From CAYMJK01 sp043101635 (GTDB lineage: Bacteria > Planctomycetota > Phycisphaerae > Phycisphaerales > UBA1924): a stretch of 18,559 bases of DNA. A program made the translations under genes and the position numbers. The stretch lies in the NCBI GenBank assembly GCA_043101635.1, contig JBICIE010000274.1, positions 1-18,559 on the forward strand. The letters run 5' to 3'. A model generated the notes under the pieces. The model was given only the letters and a program-made list of their open reading frames with translations. It did not search any database and was not told where the DNA came from. Positions 1 through 7,894 of the stretch are shown here, in pieces; within the stretch, counting starts at the first letter, position 1; each line of letters begins with the position of its first letter.

Positions 1-2
1 GC

Positions 3-1592
3 ACGCCGGGCTCGCCGGGCGAGCCACTCGTCTCCGATGGCGGCGCTGGCGGCGGCGCCCCCGGCTTCGGCGGCGGCGGCGCCGGCGGCACGCTCCGGAT
101 CGTCGATGGCGCCGGTCTCCCGGGTGGTCCAGGCTCCGGCGGCGGGGGCGGATCCCGCGGGAGCGGTGGCTCCTTTGGTGGCGGCGACGGTGGCAACGGC
201 CGGTCCGGATCCGTCGGCGAGAACGGGAGCACCGCTTTTCCTGGCGTGAGCGGACGACCGGGGGCGCACGGCGCCCACAACGGCACGACCATCGATGACC
301 TCGCCGGTGGCGGCGGCGGCGGCGGCGGCGCGGCCGGAAGCGGTGGCGGTGGCGGCGGGGGCGCCGGCGGCGGCGGAGGAGGTGGCGGTGGCGGTGGTGG
401 CGGCGCCACGCTGTTCGCAGTCGGTGGCGGCGGCGGCAATGGTGGCGCCGGCAGCAGCGGCGGCGACGGTGGCGCCGGCGGCGCCGGTGGCGACGGCGGC
501 CATGGCGGCGGTGGCGGCGGCGCGCTGCGCATCATCGTTGATGGGCGGGCCGAGTTCGGCGGCCTGGTGGACGCCAGCGGCGGCGACGCCACCGGCGACA
601 CCACCGGCGCCCCGGGGCAGTCCGGCACGAGCGGCGCCGGCGCCGGCAGCGGCTCGCCGGGGACGGTCACCAGCGCCGGCGATGGCGGGCGCGGCGGCAA
701 CGGTGGGCGCGGCGGCGTCGGTGGATCCGGCGGGCGCGGCGGTCATGGCGGCTTCGGTGGCGGGGGCGCCGGCGGCACGATCTCGCTGGCCGCTTCCATC
801 TTCGCCCCCGCGGCCGATGGCGAACTGATGGCAGCGGGCGGCGCCAACGGGTCATCGAGCGCCGAGGACGGTCGCATCATCTATCGCGACAACATCGTCG
901 GCGATCAGTTGCCGGCCCAGATCCTCGCCGGCGCGCCGATGACCGCCCCCGCGGCCGCGGTGACCGGAGAGAACCCGTTCGCCGGCGTGACCCCGTTCAT
1001 CCCCGATCTGATCGGCGGCGCCGACGTCTATGGCCTGGCGGACTTCGAGCCCGGCGACTTCCCTGATGTCGTCGCGGCAGCGCCCGCCGGCGCCACGGTG
1101 GCGCTGGTGCGCCTGGATGTCGGCCCGGCTCCCTTGGACGCCGACTTCATCGGCAGCGACCTGATTGCCGTGATCAACCTGGGCGCCAGCCCGGCGCCGG
1201 AGGTCGGCATCGGCGTCGGTGTGGGAGACCCGGTCACCCAGCTTCGCCAGCGCGGCAGTCTGCTCCGGGCCGCGGGGTTCGACGGTGAGCCGATCGACGA
1301 GCTTGATCCCGGCCAGGTGTGGGTGACGCTCGTTGCCGACTCGATCAGCGCATTCGAGCTTGCCGCAGATGGCGCCAGCGTCTCGGGCGACATCGCGCAG
1401 GGCGAAGCCCTGTATCTCGGCGGCTGCTACGCCGATTGCGATGGCACGGGCGCACTGGATTTCTTCGACTTCCTGTGCTTCCAGAACGCCTTCGCCCTCG
1501 GCGAGCCGCGTGCCGACTGCGACGGCACGGGCGTGCTGGACTTCTTCGATTTCCTGTGCTTCCAGAACGAGTTCGCGCTGGGCTGCCCGTAA
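3..1592 (+). CDS. Glycine-rich secreted/surface protein with C-terminal GC-type dockerin-like repeats (5'-truncated)
   Basis: The frame is open from base 3 to the TAA at 1590-1592, giving 529 residues with the true N terminus outside the window, so no signal peptide can be judged. The first ~290 residues are dominated by Gly-Gly-X tracts, including an unbroken run of 13 glycines. They are punctuated by strand-like segments such as GGTLRIVDG, GALRIIVDG and GGTISLAAS, a pattern suggesting repeated turns of a beta-helix or polyglycine fold. A non-repetitive domain of about 180 residues follows. The last ~55 residues are two near-identical units, each with an EF-hand-like D-x-D-G-x-G loop followed by DFFDFLCFQN. 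This matches the C-terminal 'GC-type dockerin' anchoring domain found in many planctomycete exported proteins. It is probably exported and Ca-binding. An internal GTG at 246 exists, but the same protein pattern continues upstream of it, so it is not the start. Confidence 0.85.
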   Translation, partial: TPGSPGEPLVSDGGAGGGAPGFGGGGAGGTLRIVDGAGLPGGPGSGGGGGSRGSGGSFGGGDGGNGRSGSVGENGSTAFPGVSGRPGAHGAHNGTTIDDLAGGGGGGGGAAGSGGGGGGGAGGGGGGGGGGGGGATLFAVGGGGGNGGAGSSGGDGGAGGAGGDGGHGGGGGGALRIIVDGRAEFGGLVDASGGDATGDTTGAPGQSGTSGAGAGSGSPGTVTSAGDGGRGGNGGRGGVGGSGGRGGHGGFGGGGAGGTISLAASIFAPAADGELMAAGGANGSSSAEDGRIIYRDNIVGDQLPAQILAGAPMTAPAAAVTGENPFAGVTPFIPDLIGGADVYGLADFEPGDFPDVVAAAPAGATVALVRLDVGPAPLDADFIGSDLIAVINLGASPAPEVGIGVGVGDPVTQLRQRGSLLRAAGFDGEPIDELDPGQVWVTLVADSISAFELAADGASVSGDIAQGEALYLGGCYADCDGTGALDFFDFLCFQNAFALGEPRADCDGTGVLDFFDFLCFQNEFALGCP

Positions 1593-1619
1593 GGCCGCCG
1601 CAAGAAGGCGCCAGTCTGA

Positions 1620-1662
1620 GCGCAGCAGGCCCGGCGCGCGTCGCCGGGCCTGTCCGCTGCGC
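1620..1662. terminator. Strong GC hairpin between convergent genes (bidirectional terminator candidate)
   Basis: CAGGCCCGGCG (1626-1636) pairs perfectly with CGCCGGGCCTG (1642-1652) across a 5-base loop. GCGCAG (1620-1625) and CTGCGC (1657-1662) can extend the stem beyond a 4-base bulge. It sits in the 78-bp gap between two converging stop codons, the expected place for a shared terminator. There is no T-tract on either side, so it is not a textbook intrinsic terminator. Termination is inferred from position and stem strength only. Confidence 0.45.
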
Positions 1663-1670
1663 GCCGGGAT

Positions 1671-3290
1671 TCAGAGCGGCGCCTGCTGCGCCAGCGTCGA
1701 GACGGCAGCGCGGGTGATGCGCAGCGCCTGCGTGTGCGGGCCGACGGTCAGCAGCCTCTCCGGCTCGATCTCGTCGGGAGGCTCGAATCGCTGCTTCGCC
1801 GCACGATACACCTCGTAGTCGGCCTCCGAGGGCTCGCGGGCGTTGGCGGCTCGGGCGGCCAGGCGCTGGCGCACGACCTCGTCCGGGCCCGTCGCGCAGA
1901 TCACGATCCACGGCGCGCCGCGCTGCCGGGCCACATCGAGTATCGCGCTGCGCCGCCGGCGCGTCGCATACGTCGCGTCCGCCACGACCGTCCGCCGGGC
2001 GTCGAGGGCGTCGCCGGCCCGGCGAGCCATGACGCCGTACACCGCTTCGATCGCCTCCTCGCTGTAGCGGTCGCTGCCCGCATCCTGCTCGCGCCGGATG
2101 ATGTCGGACCGCAGCCACCGCGCACGCAGAGGTCGGGCGACGCGTTCGGCGATCCAGCTCTTGCCGGCGCCCGGCAGCCCGCACAGCACCACCAGCCCCG
2201 GCGCCAGCGTGTATCCCAGCGCGAGGTCGAGCCGGCGCCGGGCCCGCTCCCACGCCGCGGCGCGATCCTCCGGCGCCACCTCCGACTCGCTGGCGCCGAT
2301 GGAATCCGCCATGCCGCGCACCGCCGCGTAGTGGCAGCGGTGCATCGGCTGCAAGGGCCCCAGCGTCGGATCGTCCGCCCGCGCGGCGTAGCGGTCCACC
2401 AGCGCGCTGGCCGGCTCGACATGCCCGCGGTATTCCAGGTCCATTGCCAGAAACGCAATTTCGGCGCTGACATCCAGGCAGCGCATCGCCCGGTTGAACT
2501 CGATGCGGTCGTAGATCACCAGCCCGCCTGGCGCCTGCGGATCGAGGCAGATATTGCCGGCGTGCAGATCGCCGTGCCCCTCGCGGACTCGCCCCTGCGC
2601 GATGCGCCGCTCGATCAGGGGCCGCTGCGCCTGCAACTCCCGGTCCAGCCACGTCACGAGACGTCGCAGCAGATCAGGCGTTATGGTCGGCGCCGGGGCG
2701 ACCGGCTCGCCGGCCGACGGCGGCGCATCGAGCGCCGGCTCCTCTGCGGCGTGGCGGCCCAGCCGGTCCATGGTGCTGCGGAACTTGCGCGCAAGCGCCG
2801 CCGGGGCTGCGTGCTCGTTGATCGGGGCGCCGGTCGGCGCCTGAGCGTGAAACGCGCACAGGCGGTCCACGATGGCGTCCAGCGTCGCGTCGTCCAGCGC
2901 CCCGGCATTCAGCACGCGGTCGAGCGTGCGTTCCGTCGGAAGGCGCCGCATCTCCACCGACCATGCGACGATGCTCGTCTGCGCCACCATCTCCTCGGCG
3001 CCGGCGATGCGCACCTGGCCCGACCTGTCGCGCACAACCGGCGCCACCCGCCGGTACACCCCCGGCGCAAGCTCGGCGTTCAGGCGCACTTCTTCCTCGC
3101 ACGCCCACCGGCGGCGCTCGAGGGTGGAGAAGTCGAGGAAGCCCAGGTTCACCGGCTTCTTGACCTTGTAGACCAGATCGCCGGCGAAGAACAGCTCTGA
3201 GATGTGCGTCTGCAGCGAGGTGACTTCCCGCGGCGCAAGCGGATACGCCTCGGTCCTCAGCAGCGCTGCGCGCAGCTCAGCGAATTCCAT
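1671..3290 (-). CDS. Fused aminoglycoside phosphotransferase-like / P-loop kinase protein
   Basis: 539 residues. The N-terminal part (about 1-350) has the protein-kinase-like phosphotransferase signature: YKVKKPVNLGFLDFSTLERRR at about 41-61, the Brenner-type HGDLHAGNICLD at 239-250, and the following DRIEFN at 261-266. The C-terminal part (about 360-539) is a separate P-loop kinase domain with Walker A GLPGAGKS at 371-378, a downstream RSD at 395 and VVADATY at 435-441. This is the known bacterial fusion COG2187 + COG0645. It is usually annotated as a bifunctional aminoglycoside phosphotransferase/ATP-binding protein, and its substrate is unknown; drug resistance should not be assumed. I chose ATG 3290 because the family typically begins close to this MEF-type N terminus. 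The only upstream in-frame start (GTG 3320) adds ten unconvincing residues. It lies 63 bp downstream of the isomerase gene on the same strand, so co-transcription is possible. Confidence 0.85.
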   Translation of the reverse strand: MEFAELRAALLRTEAYPLAPREVTSLQTHISELFFAGDLVYKVKKPVNLGFLDFSTLERRRWACEEEVRLNAELAPGVYRRVAPVVRDRSGQVRIAGAEEMVAQTSIVAWSVEMRRLPTERTLDRVLNAGALDDATLDAIVDRLCAFHAQAPTGAPINEHAAPAALARKFRSTMDRLGRHAAEEPALDAPPSAGEPVAPAPTITPDLLRRLVTWLDRELQAQRPLIERRIAQGRVREGHGDLHAGNICLDPQAPGGLVIYDRIEFNRAMRCLDVSAEIAFLAMDLEYRGHVEPASALVDRYAARADDPTLGPLQPMHRCHYAAVRGMADSIGASESEVAPEDRAAAWERARRRLDLALGYTLAPGLVVLCGLPGAGKSWIAERVARPLRARWLRSDIIRREQDAGSDRYSEEAIEAVYGVMARRAGDALDARRTVVADATYATRRRRSAILDVARQRGAPWIVICATGPDEVVRQRLAARAANAREPSEADYEVYRAAKQRFEPPDEIEPERLLTVGPHTQALRITRAAVSTLAQQAPL

Positions 3291-3353
3291 GCTCCAGCAT
3301 AGGAGAAGCCCGGGCCCCACCCGCGCGCGCCCGGCGCAGGGCGCCGCCCGATC

Positions 3354-4349
3354 TCACTCCGCAAACGCGGCGTCGAAGGCGCCGCCCGCCGGCTCGAAGT
3401 CGATGGCCCGCACGAACTCGACCGCCTCATGCGCCCCGTGCTCGCGGGCCATGCCGCTGTCCTCCCACTCCACGCTCAGCGGGCCGGCGTAGCCGATGCG
3501 GTTGAGGGCCCGGATGATCTCCTCGAAGTCCACCTCGCCGCGCCCCGGCGAGCGGAAGTCCCACCCGCGCCGGTGATCGCCGAAGCCCAGGTGGCTGGAG
3601 AGGATCGATGTGGTTCCATCCAGCGTCCTGGCGGCGTCCTTGATGTGTACGTGATAGATGCGGTCGCCGAAGGCTTCGATGAACTTCACCGGATCGATCC
3701 CCTGCCAGATCAGGTGCGAGGGATCGAAGTTGGCGCCGAACGCCTCGCGCGAGCCGACCGCCTCGATCGCGCGCGCAAAGGTGTAGATGTCGTAGGCGAT
3801 CTCCGTCGGGTGCACCTCCAGCCCGAAGCGCACCTTGTGCTCGTCGAAGGCGTCCAGGATCGGGTTCCAGCGCTCGGCAAAGTCAGAAAAGCCCGCGTCG
3901 ATCTCCGCCGGGCCCGTCGGCGGGAAGAAGTAGAGCTTGTGCCAGATCGACGAGCCGGTGAACCCGTTGACGACCTCCACGCCCATGGCCCGGGCTGCCG
4001 CGGCAGTCCGCTTCAACTCCTCCGCGGCCCGCTGGCGCACCCCCTCGGGCTCGCCGTCGCCCCAGACGTACCCCGGCAGGATCGCCTTGTGCCGCTGGTC
4101 GATCGGGTCGCAGACGGCCTGGCCGACGAGATGGCTGCTGATGGCCCAGCAGCCCAGCCCGTGCTGCTCGAGGATGTCGCGCTGCCGGCGGCAGTAACCG
4201 TCGCTGCTGGTGGCTTTCTCCACGTCAAAGTGGTCGCCCCAGCAGGCCAGCTCCAGCCCGTCGTAGCCCCAGTCGGCCGCCATCGCGGCAAGCTCGGTAA
4301 GCGGCAGATCGGCCCACTGGCCGGTGAAGAGCGTGACGGGGCGAGCCAT
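3354..4349 (-). CDS. Sugar phosphate isomerase/epimerase (xylose-isomerase-like TIM barrel)
   Basis: 331 residues, AP-endonuclease-2/IolE-like TIM barrel. Likely metal ligands are visible at the ends of strands: Glu178 (LEVHPTE), Asp209 in FDPSH, His235 in HVHIKD and Glu294 in VEWED. This set is typical of sugar phosphate isomerase/epimerase and hydroxypyruvate-isomerase-like proteins. The start is ATG 4349, preceded by GGAGGAGGA with a 7-base spacer. The frame stays open far upstream, but that extension is antisense to the MFS gene and has no family resemblance. The gene is divergent from the permease at 4482, which suggests that uptake and isomerisation of the same substrate are regulated together. 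The substrate is not predictable; inositol-, xylose- or keto-sugar-type reactions all occur in this superfamily. Confidence 0.88.
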   Translation of the reverse strand: MARPVTLFTGQWADLPLTELAAMAADWGYDGLELACWGDHFDVEKATSSDGYCRRQRDILEQHGLGCWAISSHLVGQAVCDPIDQRHKAILPGYVWGDGEPEGVRQRAAEELKRTAAAARAMGVEVVNGFTGSSIWHKLYFFPPTGPAEIDAGFSDFAERWNPILDAFDEHKVRFGLEVHPTEIAYDIYTFARAIEAVGSREAFGANFDPSHLIWQGIDPVKFIEAFGDRIYHVHIKDAARTLDGTTSILSSHLGFGDHRRGWDFRSPGRGEVDFEEIIRALNRIGYAGPLSVEWEDSGMAREHGAHEAVEFVRAIDFEPAGGAFDAAFAE

Positions 4350-4394
4350 GGCGAAGTCCTCCTCCGGCGGCTGGGTAATCCGACAGACGCCCAG

Positions 4395-4414
4395 GCCCTG
4401 CGCCGGCGCAGGGC
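4395..4414. promoter_or_regulatory. 20-bp perfect palindrome in the divergent gap (operator candidate)
   Basis: GCCCTGCGCCGGCGCAGGGC is exactly self-complementary over 20 bases. It lies 45 bp from the isomerase start and 67 bp from the permease start, about 16 bp upstream of a candidate -10 hexamer, where it could cover a -35 region. It could bind a dimeric repressor serving both divergent genes. GC-rich DNA makes short palindromes common, but 20 of 20 matches in a 132-bp intergenic gap is notable. No regulator gene lies beside it. Confidence 0.35.
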
Positions 4415-4427
4415 GCCCGGGGGCACA

Positions 4428-4436
4428 TGCTACACT
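4428..4436 (+). promoter_or_regulatory. Extended -10 promoter candidate for the MFS permease
   Basis: TGCTACACT resembles an extended -10 (TGn + TAnnnT), 45 bp ahead of the permease ATG at 4482. It is one of the few A/T-containing stretches in a very GC-rich gap. No clear -35 hexamer is visible; its position would be occupied by the palindrome at 4395-4414. This is a pattern match only. Confidence 0.3.
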
Positions 4437-4481
4437 CCGGCCCATCGACGCAGCGCGCTGTGCCCCTCGAAGGAGACTGCG

Positions 4482-5849
4482 ATGATCGGCCCCCGCCTCG
4501 CCCTGATGATGTTCCTGCAGTTCTTCATCTGGGGCGCCTGGTATGTGACTATGGGCCCGTACATGGCCACCGAACTGGCCGGCAATGAGAAGGGCGGCAC
4601 GCTCATCGGCTGGGCCTATTCGGTCGGCCCGATCGCCGCCATCATCAGCCCGTTCTTCCTGGGCATGATTGCCGACCGCTTCTTCGCGACGGAACGCGTC
4701 CTTGCGCTGATGCAGATCATCGGCGGGGCGGTCCTGTTCGCGGCGCCCGCCGCAATGGGTATCAGTCCGGAAGCCTTCGTCGGGGTCATCCTCCTGCACA
4801 TGCTCTGCTACATGCCCACCCTGGGGCTGACCAACACGCTCGCCTTCCACAACATGACCAATCAGGAGAAGCAGTTCCCACTGATCCGCGTGTTCGGCAC
4901 CATCGGCTGGATCGCTGCCAACTGGGTCATCTCGATGCTGGCGTTCGACAAGTCGCCGAGCATGTTCTACATCGCCGGCGGCTCGGCGGTGGTGCTGGGC
5001 GTGTACAGCCTGACGCTGCCGCACACGCCCCCGCCGAGCAAGGGTCGCCCGTTCAACGCGCGCGACGCCCTCGGCCTCGATGCGCTTGACCTGATGAAGA
5101 ACCGGTCCTTCGCCATCTTCATGATCAGTTCGTTCCTGATCTGCATCCCCCTGGCCGCGTACTACAGCTTCGCGGGGCAGTTCGTCGGCGAGGCGGGTGT
5201 GCAGCGGATCGCCCAGACCATGAGCCTCGGGCAGATCTCCGAGATCTTCTTCATGCTCGTGATGCCGCTGTTCTTCATCCGTCTCGGCGTCAAGTGGATG
5301 CTGCTGATCGGCATGGCCGCCTGGGTGACGCGCTACGGGCTGTTCGCCGGCGCCGCCTCGGATCAGGTCATGTGGATGATTCTCGGCGGCATCCTGCTGC
5401 ATGGCATCTGCTACGACTTCTTCTTCGTCACCGGCCAGATCTATGTGGACAAGAAGGCCGGCGCCAGGATCCGCGGCCAGGCGCAGGGATTCCTCGTGCT
5501 GGTGACCCAGGGGCTGGGCATGTTCATCGGCGCCCAGATCATCGGCCGGCTCGTCGATCACTACAAGGCCGACAACTTCGACGCGCTCACCAGCCAGGCG
5601 CAGGCCCTGCAGGCCCGGGCCGCCGAGTCCGGACCCGCGGAGGCCGAAGCCCTGCGCCAGCAGGCCGTCGATCTGTTCATGCAGGCGACCGACTGGCAGA
5701 TGGTCTGGCTCATCCCCGGCGTCTTCGCCGGCGCGATCATGGTGATCTTCTTCCTGCTGTTCCGCGACGATGGCAGGGGCGCGGCCGTCCCGGATGCCGA
5801 CTTCGTGCCCGATCCGGCGCTGGCCTCGCACGCCGAGCCGGGGGCCTGA
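4482..5849 (+). CDS. MFS permease, nucleoside:H+ symporter (NupG/XapB-like) family
   Basis: 455 residues. The N terminus LMMFLQFFIWGAWYVTMGPY is characteristic of the nucleoside-permease branch of the major facilitator superfamily. About 12 hydrophobic segments can be followed along the protein, with a hydrophilic, Gln/Ala-rich loop before the last one (roughly residues 360-410) and a short charged tail. The start is ATG 4482 with AAGGAG at 4470-4475. In planctomycetes and Bacteroidetes, members of this family often sit among sugar dehydrogenase and isomerase genes, as here. The substrate may therefore be a sugar, polyol or nucleoside; context favours an intermediate handled by the surrounding oxidoreductases. 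It is convergent with the next gene, with only 8 bp between the stops. A proton-coupled inner-membrane importer is the most likely role. Confidence 0.88.
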   Translation: MIGPRLALMMFLQFFIWGAWYVTMGPYMATELAGNEKGGTLIGWAYSVGPIAAIISPFFLGMIADRFFATERVLALMQIIGGAVLFAAPAAMGISPEAFVGVILLHMLCYMPTLGLTNTLAFHNMTNQEKQFPLIRVFGTIGWIAANWVISMLAFDKSPSMFYIAGGSAVVLGVYSLTLPHTPPPSKGRPFNARDALGLDALDLMKNRSFAIFMISSFLICIPLAAYYSFAGQFVGEAGVQRIAQTMSLGQISEIFFMLVMPLFFIRLGVKWMLLIGMAAWVTRYGLFAGAASDQVMWMILGGILLHGICYDFFFVTGQIYVDKKAGARIRGQAQGFLVLVTQGLGMFIGAQIIGRLVDHYKADNFDALTSQAQALQARAAESGPAEAEALRQQAVDLFMQATDWQMVWLIPGVFAGAIMVIFFLLFRDDGRGAAVPDADFVPDPALASHAEPGA

Positions 5850-5857
5850 CCGAAGCG

Positions 5858-6835
5858 CTATCCGCGCCCGGATTCCAGCACGATGCGGCTGCCCACCGCC
5901 AGCGGGTCCACGACCTCCGGCCCGAAGGCGCGAAGCAGCGCGTGCGTCGCCCGCCACCCCGTGCAGTGACCCGGCACGATCACGCGCAGCCGGAAGTCGC
6001 GCAACTGCGCGATCGTCTCGTCGATGAACGCCTCGTTCGGGTAGACCAGATGCAGGCCGCCGATGATCCCATACAGCGGCAGGTCGTACAACTCGCGGGC
6101 GTGGGCGCAGATGTTCACGACGCCCGCGTGCGAGCAGCCGGTCAGGATCACCAGCCCCTTGCCGCGGATGTGAACGCAGCAGAAGCGCTCATCCATGCAC
6201 CATGGATCGGGCTCCCAGGCGCCGGCGCCCGTCAGACGCACCTGATTCTCCAGCCCGCGCTCGAAGCTGCGCCGCGGGATCTCGCCGGACAGCGCCAGGG
6301 CGCCGTCGAGGATGGCCTCCGGCTGGTCGCTCGCCTGCAGATCGATCCCCGCGCCATGCAGCGCCTCCGGCGAAGGCACATCCTGCAGCGGCACGATGCG
6401 CCCGTCTGCAAGCCGGTCGGCGCGCTTCGCAAAGGCGCCCGGGTGGGCGTGCAGCGGCAGGCGCTCGCGCCCGCCGGCCCGGCGCACCAGCGCCGCCGCC
6501 TCCAGCAGCCCCTCGGAGTGATCGAAGTGCCCGTGCGACAGGACCAGGGCCTCGACCGGGGCGAGATCGAGCCCGAGCCGCTCGGCGTTGTGACGCAGCG
6601 TCGCCGGATCGGGCCCGGCGTCGAACAGCGCGACCCGCCGCCGGTCGCCATCGTGAGCCGTCACCAGCAGGCTCAGCCCGTGGCGCCCGCAGCACAATGA
6701 CTGCCCGGCCAGTTCGGTCATGCCGGCGTCCAGCAGCCGGTCGAGTTCGCTCTCGACATGCGCCGGCCGCGTCGAGAGCATGTCGCACGTGTTGTCCACG
6801 ACGACATCGATGGCGAGGCGGTCGATCGGGCGCAT
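5858..6835 (-). CDS. MBL-fold metallohydrolase (COG1237-like)
   Basis: 325 residues. It has the metallo-beta-lactamase zinc motif H-G-H-F-D-H at about 101-106 inside LSHGHFDHSEGL. Later metal-site motifs are GCSHAG (about 233-238), GGLHL (about 259-263) and PGHCTG (about 288-293). The layout, including the late PGHC-T-G segment, is that of COG1237 proteins. These are often annotated as 7,8-dihydropterin-6-methyl-4-(beta-D-ribofuranosyl)-aminobenzene-5'-phosphate synthase-like; the real bacterial substrate is generally unknown. The start is uncertain: ATG 6835 is used, but GTG 6844 is also in frame and neither has a clear ribosome-binding site. It lies 48 bp downstream of the Gfo/Idh/MocA gene and is probably the last gene of that three-gene minus-strand operon. 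Confidence 0.83.
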   Translation of the reverse strand: MRPIDRLAIDVVVDNTCDMLSTRPAHVESELDRLLDAGMTELAGQSLCCGRHGLSLLVTAHDGDRRRVALFDAGPDPATLRHNAERLGLDLAPVEALVLSHGHFDHSEGLLEAAALVRRAGGRERLPLHAHPGAFAKRADRLADGRIVPLQDVPSPEALHGAGIDLQASDQPEAILDGALALSGEIPRRSFERGLENQVRLTGAGAWEPDPWCMDERFCCVHIRGKGLVILTGCSHAGVVNICAHARELYDLPLYGIIGGLHLVYPNEAFIDETIAQLRDFRLRVIVPGHCTGWRATHALLRAFGPEVVDPLAVGSRIVLESGRG

Positions 6836-6883
6836 CGCGGTCACTGCAGGACAAGGCGCAGCCGGCCGCCGGTCGCTGCCAGG

Positions 6884-7894
6884 CTACTGCGCCAGCACCA
6901 CCGTGGTCCGCTCCCGGGCGCTGCTGCGCTCCGCGGCGAGGATCTCAAGCACCTCGGCCGCCTCCTCCAGGGTGGCCGGCGGGGTTGAATCCCCCCGCGC
7001 CAGCGCGTCCAGCAGGGCCAGGATCTCACCGTCGTAGCCGGTGTGGTCCGCCAGTTCCACCGGCCGGGTCGAGTCGCCCTCGCTGAGCAGCAGGTGGTCG
7101 CTTCGGGCCAGGTCGAAGTCCGCAGTCGCCTCCTCGAACACCACGTTGTAGCGCATGCGGAAGCCGAACCCGGCGGCGTTGTCCCACGCCCCTTCGGCAC
7201 ACGCCACCAGCGGCTGGCCGTCGAAATCGTACAGCGTGACGCAGTGCTGAGCGTCTCCGCGCGTCGTCACCGCCCGCGGCCGCCCGAAGACCCAGTGCAG
7301 GAAGTCGACATCATGCACGTGCAGGTCGAACATCGCCCCGCCGCAGCGCTGCTCGCTCTCGTAGAAGTCCGGCCCCCAGGCCGGGCGCCGGCCCAGCCGC
7401 TGAAGCGTGCAACTGCGCACCGCGCCGTAGCGCCCGTCATCGACCGCCGCCTTGAGCCAGTCCCATCCCGGCCAGAAGCGCATGCACATTGCGGGCATGC
7501 AGAGCCGCTCAGCCGCCCGGGCCGCCTCGGCCAGCCGGCGCACCGCGCCCGCCTCCAGCGCTACCGGCTTCTCGACCAGCACGTGCTTCCCGGCCGCCAG
7601 GGCCGTCTCGGCCAGCGCGACATGGGTATCCGTCGGCGTGCACACGCTGATCAGGTCGATCGCCGGATCCTCCAGCATCGACTCGAGCTGATCGTGCCAC
7701 CGGGCCCCCGGCGGGGCCTCATCGGCTGCGCCGGTGTCGAGGTTGCCCGCCTGAGCCGCCGCGGCCGCGGGCCCGCGCGCATCGCAGATCGCCAGCACGG
7801 CGCAGTTGCGTCTCGCCTGCGCCGCGCGCGCATAGGAGGCGCAGTGGGCCTTGCCCATGAACCCGTACCCGACGACGCCGACACCGATGGTCAC
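6884..7894 (-). CDS. Gfo/Idh/MocA family NAD(P)-dependent oxidoreductase (cytoplasmic)
   Basis: 336 residues. There is an N-terminal Rossmann fold with GYGFMG at 9-14 and a family signature Glu-Lys-Pro at 108-110 (HVLVEKPVAL). The C-terminal substrate domain carries GGAMFDLHVHDVDFLHW (about 185-201), where an Asp/His pair normally assists catalysis. No signal peptide is present, so it acts in the cytoplasm, probably oxidising or reducing a sugar or polyol. It starts with GTG at 7894, overlapping the TGA of the upstream isomerase by four bases (GTGA). The two are therefore translationally coupled and likely act on consecutive intermediates. The exact substrate cannot be predicted from sequence. 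Confidence 0.88.
   Translation of the reverse strand: MTIGVGVVGYGFMGKAHCASYARAAQARRNCAVLAICDARGPAAAAAQAGNLDTGAADEAPPGARWHDQLESMLEDPAIDLISVCTPTDTHVALAETALAAGKHVLVEKPVALEAGAVRRLAEAARAAERLCMPAMCMRFWPGWDWLKAAVDDGRYGAVRSCTLQRLGRRPAWGPDFYESEQRCGGAMFDLHVHDVDFLHWVFGRPRAVTTRGDAQHCVTLYDFDGQPLVACAEGAWDNAAGFGFRMRYNVVFEEATADFDLARSDHLLLSEGDSTRPVELADHTGYDGEILALLDALARGDSTPPATLEEAAEVLEILAAERSSARERTTVVLAQ

Noticed and set aside
300..780. GGC/GGT tract as a microsatellite or tandem repeat
   Set aside because: The frame is intact and codons vary synonymously, so this is selected glycine-rich protein sequence rather than a pure DNA repeat.
2551..2610. Antibiotic (aminoglycoside) resistance gene
   Set aside because: The HGDLH motif is shared by many phosphotransferase-like proteins. 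The COG2187/COG0645 fusion is a general bacterial family with no established resistance role.
1734..3200. 488-codon plus-strand open frame opposite the kinase-fusion gene
   Set aside because: It is rich in Arg/Pro/His with no recognisable domain. The opposite strand encodes clear HGDLH and Walker A motifs; this is a GC-rich antisense shadow.
4350..5957. Upstream extension of the minus-strand isomerase frame
   Set aside because: It is low-complexity sequence antisense to the permease. The true start at 4349 has a strong ribosome-binding site and the correct family N terminus.
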